Assembly (NCBI RefSeq): GCF_002018365.1
Contig: NZ_MVKX01000002.1
Coordinates: 1-64,000 of the forward strand
Length of the DNA: 64,000 nucleotides
DNA from: Acinetobacter amyesii
GTDB taxonomy: Bacteria; Pseudomonadota; Gammaproteobacteria; Pseudomonadales; Moraxellaceae
Direction: 5' to 3'
Each line of letters starts with the position of its first letter. Position 1 is the first letter of the stretch. Of this stretch, positions 19,518-26,210 are shown piece by piece. Made by a program: the position numbers and the translations under genes. The notes under the pieces were generated by a model. It worked only from the letters and a program-made list of their open reading frames with translations. It ran no database searches and was not told the origin of the DNA.

Positions 19518-20447
19518 TTAGATCGCTGTGCGCTGATGTTCCATCAATTTAGCTAACCATCGATGCAAGGTTACCGTCATCACTCCGACCATTACTAAGG
19601 CCGTCCCCAAGATAAAATTCAGTTCAATCGTTTCGTTTAAGATCAATACGCCAAAGACCAGACCAAAGATTGGGGTGAGGAATGAAAAAACGCCCAGGCC
19701 ATTGGCCAGATATTTACTTAACAGCCAAAACCACAGCATCAGACTGAAAAATGAAATAATGAGCACATGAAAAATCATGCTACTGATGGACAATACGGTC
19801 CAATGCACGGTCATTTGTCCTGTCAGCCATGCTACGGGTAATAAAAACACGCAACCACCGACTAGCTGATAAAACAAGGTCTGAGTCGGAGGTGCGTCTG
19901 ACAGTTTGGTGAGTCTTAATGAAATGGTGGTCAAGGCCCACATCACCCCTGCAAGTAATGCCATCGCATCGCCCAACAGGGCTTGAGTGTTGACTGTAGT
20001 GCTACTTTCACGTCCCATAAACGACAGGACAATACCTGAAAAGGCAATAAAAATACCGACCCATTGGATCACTGTGAGTTTTTCTTCAGGCAACTTCCAA
20101 TGTAAACCTAGTGCCACGAATATCGGTGCGGTATAGAGCAAGACAACCGTATGTGATGCAGAGGTATAGCGCAGGGATTCTGCCACTAAAATAAATTCGG
20201 CTGAAAATAAAAACGCCAACCAGATACCCGGCAGCAAGTATTCGCGTGTATATAAATGTGTTCCCGGCTTGAGACGAATCAGTGGAAAGACCAACAGCAC
20301 AGCCAAACCCGATCGGATGGCAATTTGCATGATCGGCGCAATATCAACCGCGGCCAATTTCAAAATGACCTGTTGAATCCCTAAAATCATGCACAAAATA
20401 ATCATCAAACCAGAAGCTTTTGCATCTAGCGCCTTACGCTGTTCCAC
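19518..20447 (-). CDS. EamA (DMT) family transporter
   Basis: A 309-residue protein with ten predicted transmembrane helices arranged as two EamA repeats (about residues 12-145 and 160-295), as in drug/metabolite transporters. The second repeat has the usual FLTPIFGLVFGVLILNE signature. The substrate is unknown. It is divergent from an AraC-type regulator 103 bp away, which is a natural candidate for controlling it. Confidence 0.88.
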   Translation of the reverse strand: MEQRKALDAKASGLMIILCMILGIQQVILKLAAVDIAPIMQIAIRSGLAVLLVFPLIRLKPGTHLYTREYLLPGIWLAFLFSAEFILVAESLRYTSASHTVVLLYTAPIFVALGLHWKLPEEKLTVIQWVGIFIAFSGIVLSFMGRESSTTVNTQALLGDAMALLAGVMWALTTISLRLTKLSDAPPTQTLFYQLVGGCVFLLPVAWLTGQMTVHWTVLSISSMIFHVLIISFFSLMLWFWLLSKYLANGLGVFSFLTPIFGLVFGVLILNETIELNFILGTALVMVGVMTVTLHRWLAKLMEHQRTAI

Positions 20448-20550
20448 ACTATTTACTCGACAATACGATAAGCAACACTATAGAACTGTCAGAAATAAAA
20501 TATATACTTCAAAATAGACAAGTGATCTTCTTATTCAGGCAAAATTTCTC

Positions 20551-21366
20551 ATGCGTCATAAAGCTCGTGTAGATCATACGCAGTTCCAGCAACTTCCCAC
20601 CAACGATGAAATTCAAGCAGCGCTGTGGATCAGTTTTCGTGACGATCCGGCACTGTCTGTTTATCCCGTTCATGGGCATGCTTGGGGCGAGTTTGTCTAT
20701 GCCTTTAATGGCGTAATGGAAGTGAACATCAATCAGATAGACTATATTACTCCACCGCCTTATGGCATCTGGCTTCCCCCACATTTAGAACATAGTGGTT
20801 TAAATCGTACCGCGGTTTCACATGGAACCTTATATGTACATGAATCTCTATGCACCTACTTACCGAAACAACCGGGGATTTTACTCAGCTCCCCCTTAGT
20901 CACCGCGATCTTCAGCCATTTGCGTCTGTTGCACCAACAAGCCGACCTCATGGAAAATACGGCCGAATATCAACGCTTACTCCATGTGATTTTAGATCAA
21001 CTGCATCAAGCTAAACTGGTCAGTAGCTATTTACCGCATTCGGAACACCCTGCCCTCAAACAACTGCTTGATTATTTACATCAACATCCTGCAGATCAGA
21101 GCGCGCTTGAGCAATTGGCACAGCGGATAAACATGACGGAACGTACTTTAGCGCGTTATTGTCAAAAAGAACTTGGGATGTCCCTGCATGAATGGCGACA
21201 ACGCCTCAAAGTCATGAAAGCCATGTCGATGCTCAACGCAGGTCAAACGGTCGAAAATATTGCTTTAGAACTTGGATATGCCAATGCCTCGGCGTTTATA
21301 AATATGTTTAAAAAATGGATGCTTTGCACCCCAGATCAGTTTAGAAAATCTGCCTTAAAGCCCTAA
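20551..21366 (+). CDS. AraC family transcriptional regulator
   Basis: A 271-residue regulator with an N-terminal cupin sensor (VYPVHGHAWGEFVYAFNGVMEV, about residues 35-60) and a C-terminal double helix-turn-helix (ALEQLAQRINMTERTLARYCQKELGMS and ENIALELGYANASAFINMFKKW). It is divergent from the EamA exporter gene. By analogy with similar AraC/EamA pairs it probably controls that transporter; this is inference. The effector is unknown. Confidence 0.9.
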   Translation: MRHKARVDHTQFQQLPTNDEIQAALWISFRDDPALSVYPVHGHAWGEFVYAFNGVMEVNINQIDYITPPPYGIWLPPHLEHSGLNRTAVSHGTLYVHESLCTYLPKQPGILLSSPLVTAIFSHLRLLHQQADLMENTAEYQRLLHVILDQLHQAKLVSSYLPHSEHPALKQLLDYLHQHPADQSALEQLAQRINMTERTLARYCQKELGMSLHEWRQRLKVMKAMSMLNAGQTVENIALELGYANASAFINMFKKWMLCTPDQFRKSALKP

Positions 21367-21441
21367 ATTTGTTTAAATTTAGCTATAAGGGTCTCTATAA
21401 AGTGATTCAACAATCCGCTAAGATCAAAAAATCCACGAAGA

Positions 21442-22236
21442 ATGATAAAGACTCCATTTCGAATGAATAAAAAAACCATTTTAGCGCTGTGTTTATCTGC
21501 CGTATTTTTAACGGCTTGTAGTTCCAAAGAACAGCGTGAATTTAAATCTGCACTCAAAACCGCTCAAACGGGTGATGCGACTGCGCAAATGAAAGTGGGT
21601 GATTTATACCTCAGTGGAACGGGCACAGAACAAAATATCGAACAAAGTGTACATTGGTACAAAGCTGCTGCGGATCAAGGCACTACGGACGCATTCGCAT
21701 GGTTGATGACACAAGCCTATCAAGGCAACCCGCATGCAGATCAAGTGATTCGAAAGATGCAGCAAGATGGCAATATTTTCCTTGCACACTGGGTGCTAGA
21801 CCTTGCAAAAAAGACCCATGATCCTGCTGCTGAATATACTGTTGGTTGGATGTACGACACGGGAAAAGGCTTAATTCAAGATAAGCACCAAGCGCAAATT
21901 TGGTATGAAAAAGCCGCCAAACAAAAGAACGTCGAAGCGATCAAAGTCTTAGGAAATCAACACTATTTTTCTAAACATCCTTCGTCTACACCCGACAAAG
22001 CAGCTGAATATTTAAGCTTTGCTGCAGAACAAGGGCAAGATGCTGACGCGGCGATGAAAATGGCACATTATTATCATTATGATATTCGAGATGGTGAAAA
22101 AGCGCGACAATGGTATGCCAAAGCAGGTGCATTGGGAGACACCGACTCACAGCATATGGCCGACACCTATGAAACATGGAAAGACACTGGTCCTTTACAA
22201 CCAAATGAGCCACCGCCATCAAGTAGCACTGAATAA
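21442..22236 (+). CDS. Sel1-repeat lipoprotein
   Basis: An exported lipoprotein with a signal peptide ending in the lipobox LTAC. Four or so Sel1-like repeats follow (GDATAQMKVGDLYLSGTGTEQN, AAEYTVGWMYDTGKGLIQDK, VEAIKVLGNQHYFSK, DADAAMKMAHYYH), an alpha-solenoid used for protein binding. The C-terminus is Pro/Ser-rich. The frame starts at 21442, but an ATG at 21463 gives a more typical signal peptide; neither has a strong ribosome-binding site. The partner is unknown. Confidence 0.85.
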   Translation: MIKTPFRMNKKTILALCLSAVFLTACSSKEQREFKSALKTAQTGDATAQMKVGDLYLSGTGTEQNIEQSVHWYKAAADQGTTDAFAWLMTQAYQGNPHADQVIRKMQQDGNIFLAHWVLDLAKKTHDPAAEYTVGWMYDTGKGLIQDKHQAQIWYEKAAKQKNVEAIKVLGNQHYFSKHPSSTPDKAAEYLSFAAEQGQDADAAMKMAHYYHYDIRDGEKARQWYAKAGALGDTDSQHMADTYETWKDTGPLQPNEPPPSSSTE

Positions 22237-22243
22237 ATCAATC

Positions 22244-22273
22244 AAAAAAAGGCTGCATTAAGCAGCCTTTTTT
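22244..22273. terminator. Bidirectional intrinsic terminator
   Basis: The stem AAAAAAGGCTGC/GCAGCCTTTTTT with a 5-base loop lies between the convergent Sel1 and FAH-family genes. Confidence 0.9.
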
Positions 22274-22289
22274 GTATTTCGTTCACAGT

Positions 22290-22931
22290 TTATTTGACAA
22301 AAGTTGTCCAGATATAGTCCTGATTTTTTCCTTTTAGGGTCATTTTCAACTGCTCACCTGACTGTAGTGCCGCGACACCTGCAGGCGTACCCGTCATGAC
22401 CACATCACCCGCTTCAAGACTAAACACTTGGCTAATATCTGCCAACAAAGTACCCACATCAAAAATCAGCAATGCAGTATCACCGTTCTGGCGCAGTTCA
22501 TCATTGACATGCAAGGTGTAATGCACATCTTTCCAATCTTGAACCACCTCTTGAACATCGACCCAATCCGCAAGGATGCAAGAACCATCATAAGCTTTGG
22601 CACGCTCCCAAGGCTGACCTTTTTTCTTTAAGTCATCTTGTAGATCACGCAAAGTCAGATCTAGGCCCAAAGTCACAGCTCCAACTGCTTCTAAGGCTTT
22701 GAGAGGATCAGTTTCAGCCGATAAAGGACGATCAATACGTAAACTTAATTCGCATTCATAGTGGCAACTGCCCCATACAGGATTCCATGAGATGCCTTGC
22801 TCTAATGCGGTTAATGCACTTGGCGGCTTCATAAAAAGCACAGGACGGTCAGGAATTGCATTGCCTAATTCTTTGGCATGATCTGCATAACTACGACCGA
22901 CGCAAACAATTTTAGATGGACGTGACTGCAT
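22290..22931 (-). CDS. Fumarylacetoacetate hydrolase (FAH) family protein
   Basis: A 213-residue single-domain FAH enzyme close to YcgM/acylpyruvase proteins. The opening KIVCVGRSYADHAKELG, the metal-binding acidic residues in YECELSLRID and the closing GDVVMTGTPAGVA are all present. Family members hydrolyse C-C bonds in acylpyruvates or decarboxylate oxaloacetate; the substrate here is not determined. GAGGGAG precedes the ATG. A YcxB-like membrane gene lies 32 bases upstream, possibly in the same operon. Confidence 0.87.
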   Translation of the reverse strand: MQSRPSKIVCVGRSYADHAKELGNAIPDRPVLFMKPPSALTALEQGISWNPVWGSCHYECELSLRIDRPLSAETDPLKALEAVGAVTLGLDLTLRDLQDDLKKKGQPWERAKAYDGSCILADWVDVQEVVQDWKDVHYTLHVNDELRQNGDTALLIFDVGTLLADISQVFSLEAGDVVMTGTPAGVAALQSGEQLKMTLKGKNQDYIWTTFVK

Positions 22932-22963
22932 ACTACTCCCTCTTTTGTTATGAATAGATTGTC

Positions 22964-23461
22964 TTAGTGCTGAAAAGTATTGCTAAAAATCGCTTGGTCC
23001 GCAGTATCTTTAAATGCACTTTTCGGCACAATAATCACGGTTTTATTTTTCAGCTCAAGCATATAGGTCAATTTGCCTTCAGCAAAATTTGCCACTTCAG
23101 CATAATGAAAGACATTCTTACGACCATTGGCATGAATTTCTGCATAGTCTTGAAATAAATCAATACCTTGTTCACTTTTGCCCAATTGGTATTTTACAAA
23201 CTGGCGTTTAAACATCATCGGTAAAAACCAATAACGCATGATGCCTTGAAGCAGTAAAAAGAAAGCACCCAGCCCAACATAGTAGGCACCGACACCATCT
23301 ACACCCAAATAAAAACCCCAGATGATAATCCCAAGGCTAATGGCTGGCGTTAAAAAACGTGTAAATTGCTTTTTGCCAAAAGTAGCTAGTGCAAAACCAT
23401 CCTGTGATTCTTCTAGATTTAAAAAATAGCGCAGCGATAATGCAGGTAGATTTTCAGACAT
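22964..23461 (-). CDS. YcxB-like membrane protein
   Basis: A 165-residue protein with two adjacent transmembrane helices (about residues 35-75) followed by a soluble C-terminal domain containing the YcxB-like pattern (QDYAEIHANGRKNVFHYAEV... IIVPKSAF). Function unknown. It lies 32 bases upstream of the FAH-family gene on the same strand. Confidence 0.7.
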   Translation of the reverse strand: MSENLPALSLRYFLNLEESQDGFALATFGKKQFTRFLTPAISLGIIIWGFYLGVDGVGAYYVGLGAFFLLLQGIMRYWFLPMMFKRQFVKYQLGKSEQGIDLFQDYAEIHANGRKNVFHYAEVANFAEGKLTYMLELKNKTVIIVPKSAFKDTADQAIFSNTFQH

Positions 23462-23624
23462 AAGCGTATGAATATTTAAAAATGAATTGCGCTAAATACT
23501 ACACCACAATTCAAACTTGCTTCATGCTTTTTAATGGTCGGTTGTAACACTTCACTACTTCCCTTCCATCTAGAAATACGTTAAAAACAGCAACAAATAA
23601 AAGATTGCATACGCAGGATGTGAC

Positions 23625-24929
23625 ATGCAGATAACAAAAATAATCATGGTACTGGTGTTTCTGAGTGGACTGAGCATATCGACCAGTTGGGCCAAATTCG
23701 TTCAATGGCAACCCCAGATCCCCAGTAGTTTGGACTTATTTAATGGCAATGCCAAAGCCTTGGCAAATCTTACCGGTGATCACATCGTGATTTTTGCACA
23801 TCCTTCACAGCAAATTAGTCTACCCACGATGAAAGCGGGTCAAAAAGTCGTTGGTAAATTTCAAAGTGCCGCGGTGGTTGTCCCAACCAACAGCAAAAAT
23901 GTGGCGAGATTACTCAGTAATTATCCAAACTATGCAGGCTTATTTCCCACACTAAAATCTGCTGAGGTTTTGCAACAGCAAGGTTCAACCAGCCAAGTTG
24001 AATATCGCATCCACATCCCGACGCCGATTCCGGTTTTAAACTTTAAAGAAACTGTGGTGATGCAGCACCAAATTGAGCACAACAGCATTAATAGTTTGGT
24101 TCTGCAAGCACCGGTGCCCTTTGGTGCAGGAAAAATTGAATGGTTTGAGATTGACGCACAACACACCTTGATTAGTGTGACCCAATGGGGCGATTTAAAT
24201 CAGCCTAAAGGTTTTTTGTTTAGCAAAATATTAAATGCCTTACCCGATGCCAAATTAGGGATTCCTGCGGGAACCAATGGTTTTTTACTCGAATCATTAC
24301 AGCGCCGATTTAAAGCCTTTAGCAGCGAAACTCTCGCTGCAAATCAATTGCCTGAACTCAAATTAAATGCCTCTCAACTCGACAAAGTCACCCAATTAAG
24401 TCAAAGCTCAAAAGAACCTGTGTCCTTTATTTTGACAGCGCAACGCGTTCCCTTTGGGCAAAATTATGAATTGATGCGCTTTAGCACCAGTTTTCAATAT
24501 TATGCACAAGAGCCTTCGAGCTTACAGCGCTGGATTAATGTGTCTTCGTTCAAGCACTTATTTCCAAGACAAGTCAAACACATGCAAGTGCAGAAAATTA
24601 ATCCGCACCTGATGGATGCCGACTATAAAATTTCGGTGGGTTTAGGCGTGATCAATATTCCCTTTGATTTTAAAATGCGTTTTAACTACCCAGACTTACT
24701 GCAAAATCAATACACCGCGACAGGTGGGGACTTAAAGTTTGTCCGAGGTGCTATGCATATTCGCCCCTTACAACAAGGGTCATTATTACAATTGACCAGT
24801 GCGGTGAAGATTGATGACAAAGCACCGTTTTTACTTCGTGCTATGCGCAGTATGCCGTATCACGACATGTTACCGGCTTTAGGCGGAAATACGGTCTTTG
24901 CACTCAAAGTTAAACAGAAGTTAAGTTAG
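23625..24929 (+). CDS. Exported protein with two SRPBCC-like halves
   Basis: A 434-residue protein with an N-terminal signal peptide (cleavage near SWA-KF) and a good AGGATG ribosome-binding site. Two segments of about 130 residues look like copies of one domain. The first has LFPTLKSAEVL... VEYRIHIPTPIPVLNFKE and ends GIPAGTNGFLLESLQRRF. The second has LFPRQVKHMQV... ADYKISVGLGVINIPFDFK and ends LPALGGNTVFALKVKQKL. The pattern suits START/SRPBCC (polyketide-cyclase-like) lipid-binding folds. An exported tandem version would be a candidate periplasmic hydrophobic-ligand carrier. The domain assignment is tentative. Confidence 0.6.
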   Translation: MQITKIIMVLVFLSGLSISTSWAKFVQWQPQIPSSLDLFNGNAKALANLTGDHIVIFAHPSQQISLPTMKAGQKVVGKFQSAAVVVPTNSKNVARLLSNYPNYAGLFPTLKSAEVLQQQGSTSQVEYRIHIPTPIPVLNFKETVVMQHQIEHNSINSLVLQAPVPFGAGKIEWFEIDAQHTLISVTQWGDLNQPKGFLFSKILNALPDAKLGIPAGTNGFLLESLQRRFKAFSSETLAANQLPELKLNASQLDKVTQLSQSSKEPVSFILTAQRVPFGQNYELMRFSTSFQYYAQEPSSLQRWINVSSFKHLFPRQVKHMQVQKINPHLMDADYKISVGLGVINIPFDFKMRFNYPDLLQNQYTATGGDLKFVRGAMHIRPLQQGSLLQLTSAVKIDDKAPFLLRAMRSMPYHDMLPALGGNTVFALKVKQKLS

Positions 24930-24979
24930 AACCTTGATTGATGAGCTGAATTTATTGGTTTTAGCTATATTTCAGACAC

Positions 24980-25008
24980 AAAAAAACCGCAACATGTGCG
25001 GTTTTTTC
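24980..25008. terminator. Bidirectional intrinsic terminator
   Basis: The stem AAAAAACCGCA/TGCGGTTTTTT with a 5-base loop lies between the SRPBCC-like gene and the first tRNA-Arg copy. A near-identical hairpin recurs at 25602-25626. Confidence 0.88.
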
Positions 25009-25022
25009 AATCTTGATCAAGT

Positions 25023-25099
25023 TGGTGCGCTCAGAGAGATTCGAACTCCCGACCCCTTAGTTCGTAGCCAAGTGCTCTATCCAGCTGAGCTATGAGCGC
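25023..25099 (-). tRNA. tRNA-Arg(ACG), copy 1
   Basis: A 77-nt cloverleaf with acceptor stem GCGCTCA/TGAGCGC, anticodon loop CTACGAA (anticodon ACG, read as ICG), T-loop TTCGAAT and an encoded CCA. Identical in sequence to the other two copies. It has its own promoter (25118-25145) and terminator. Confidence 0.98.
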
Positions 25100-25117
25100 G
25101 ACGTCTTGATGAGGCTC

Positions 25118-25145
25118 ATTATACGTGATTTTTATTTTTTGTTAA
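25118..25145 (-). promoter_or_regulatory. Promoter of tRNA-Arg copy 1
   Basis: On the minus strand TTAACA (25140-25145), a 16-bp spacer and a perfect TATAAT (25118-25123) lie about 20 bases before the tRNA 5' end. This makes copy 1 a separate transcription unit. Confidence 0.7.
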
Positions 25146-25481
25146 GAGCTTTTTCATATAAATTTAACCAAACGCACAGCAAATAAACAATTGCCATTTA
25201 AACACGCTAAAAATCAGCCAGATTTACTTTTTTTAATGGCTTTTACATCACAAGTTTGAAATCTACAGTTAGCTGTACTCACTTATAAATGCTCAAGATA
25301 GATAACAAATATATCGCCATCATTGAATCACGGCTTTAACTCACCCAACTTTTCTTTATCTTAGCTTTAAAAAAATGCATCGCCATGAACAACTGAAATG
25401 AGGGTTAATCTGTTGAAGAAAGCAAAATGAAATATACTGATGGTTTGTCTTATGAAATAGAACGCTTTATACAATCCAAGC
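25146..25481. other. AT-rich spacer inside the tRNA region
   Basis: This non-coding stretch lies between the copy 1 promoter and the minisatellite. It is AT-rich, with no convincing gene; the open frames that run through the repeat array are rejected separately. Confidence 0.5.
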
Positions 25482-25572
25482 AAAAGACAAAAGACAAAAG
25501 ACAAAAGACAAAAGACAAAAGACAAAAGACAAAAGACAAAAGACAAAAGACAAAAGACAAAAGACAAAAGAC
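25482..25572. repeat. 7-bp tandem repeat, 13 perfect copies
   Basis: The unit AAAAGAC is repeated 13 times without a single mismatch (91 bp). It lies between the promoter of tRNA-Arg copy 1 and the terminator behind tRNA-Arg copy 2, so it is intergenic. Perfect identity implies recent slippage or active length variation. Confidence 0.97.
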
Positions 25573-25601
25573 AGGCTGCATCAAAACGATAAATCACAGG
25601 C

Positions 25602-25626
25602 ACAAAAAAACCGCAACATGTGCGGT
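25602..25626 (-). terminator. Terminator of the Ser-Arg-Arg tRNA operon
   Basis: On the minus strand CCGCA-CATGT-TGCGG is followed by seven T residues. It is the same hairpin as at 24980-25008, but the plus-strand T run is lost here. Confidence 0.8.
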
Positions 25627-25639
25627 AATTTGTTCAAGT

Positions 25640-25716
25640 TGGTGCGCTCAGAGAGATTCGAACTCCCGACCCCTTAGTTCGTAGCCAAGTGCTCTATCCA
25701 GCTGAGCTATGAGCGC
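25640..25716 (-). tRNA. tRNA-Arg(ACG), copy 2
   Basis: A 77-nt gene with encoded CCA and anticodon ACG, identical to copies 1 and 3. It is the last gene of a tRNA-Ser/Arg/Arg unit. Complementary 6-bp arms CAAGTT (25635-25640) and AACTTG (25719-25724) flank it. Confidence 0.98.
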
Positions 25717-25761
25717 GTAACTTGTGTCGTCTTAAAAGACTACGTTTTCAGATTTACTTAT

Positions 25762-25838
25762 TGGTGCGCTCAGAGAGATTCGAACTCCCGACCCCTTAGT
25801 TCGTAGCCAAGTGCTCTATCCAGCTGAGCTATGAGCGC
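25762..25838 (-). tRNA. tRNA-Arg(ACG), copy 3
   Basis: A 77-nt gene with encoded CCA and anticodon ACG. It is bracketed by a perfect 12-bp inverted repeat (25751-25762 / 25840-25851) that would extend the acceptor stem in the precursor RNA. It is the middle gene of the Ser-Arg-Arg unit. Confidence 0.98.
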
Positions 25839-25852
25839 GAATAAGTAAATCG

Positions 25853-25942
25853 TGGCGGTGAGAGAGGGATTCGAACCCTCGATACAGTTGCCCGTATGCA
25901 TCCTTAGCAGGGATGTGGTTTCAGCCACTCACCCATCTCACC
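25853..25942 (-). tRNA. tRNA-Ser(GCT)
   Basis: A 90-nt class II tRNA with acceptor stem GGTGAGA, anticodon loop CTGCTAA (anticodon GCT, reading AGC/AGU), a long variable arm, TTCGAAT T-loop and encoded CCA. First gene of the unit. Confidence 0.97.
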
Positions 25943-25955
25943 GTAACGTGCCGCC

Positions 25956-25984
25956 ATAATACAAAGATCATGATACTACTGCAA
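25956..25984 (-). promoter_or_regulatory. Promoter of the tRNA-Ser/Arg/Arg operon
   Basis: On the minus strand TTGCAG (25979-25984), a 17-bp spacer and TATTAT (25956-25961) are followed by a GC-rich discriminator GGCGGC, typical of stable-RNA promoters under stringent control. Confidence 0.8.
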
Positions 25985-26210
25985 GCACAGTCGTTATATT
26001 TTTTTCATTTTTTTACTCAATTAGATATTTTTTAAACGATTTTCAAAAAATTAGTGCAAAATTAGTTCAGCACACACTGCTGTCCCCTACATTTCAGCTT
26101 TAAACATTATAAAATATCGGCATAAAACACTTTATTGCAATCAATTGCGTGCAGTATCTGCTTGCATGACTTATGCTAATCCTAATCTTCTGATTTGAAG
26201 CCAAATACAT

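Noticed and set aside
25482..25572. Possible CRISPR-like array
   Set aside because: The 7-bp units are contiguous with no spacers; this is a simple minisatellite.
25367..25603. Minus-strand frame with repeated CLLSFVF hydrophobic units
   Set aside because: It is produced only by the 7-bp repeat, with no ribosome-binding site and no non-repeat conserved part.
25427..25684. 85-codon plus-strand frame with KQKTKDKR repeats ending CAQRDSNSRPLSS
   Set aside because: It is the translation of the AAAAGAC minisatellite followed by the antisense of tRNA-Arg copy 2, a well-known false gene product of tRNA regions.
25023..25838. Integrated element or prophage attachment site at tRNA-Arg
   Set aside because: The repeated unit is an entire terminator plus tRNA, not a 3' fragment, and the enclosed 500 bp has no integrase or other gene; duplication explains it better.
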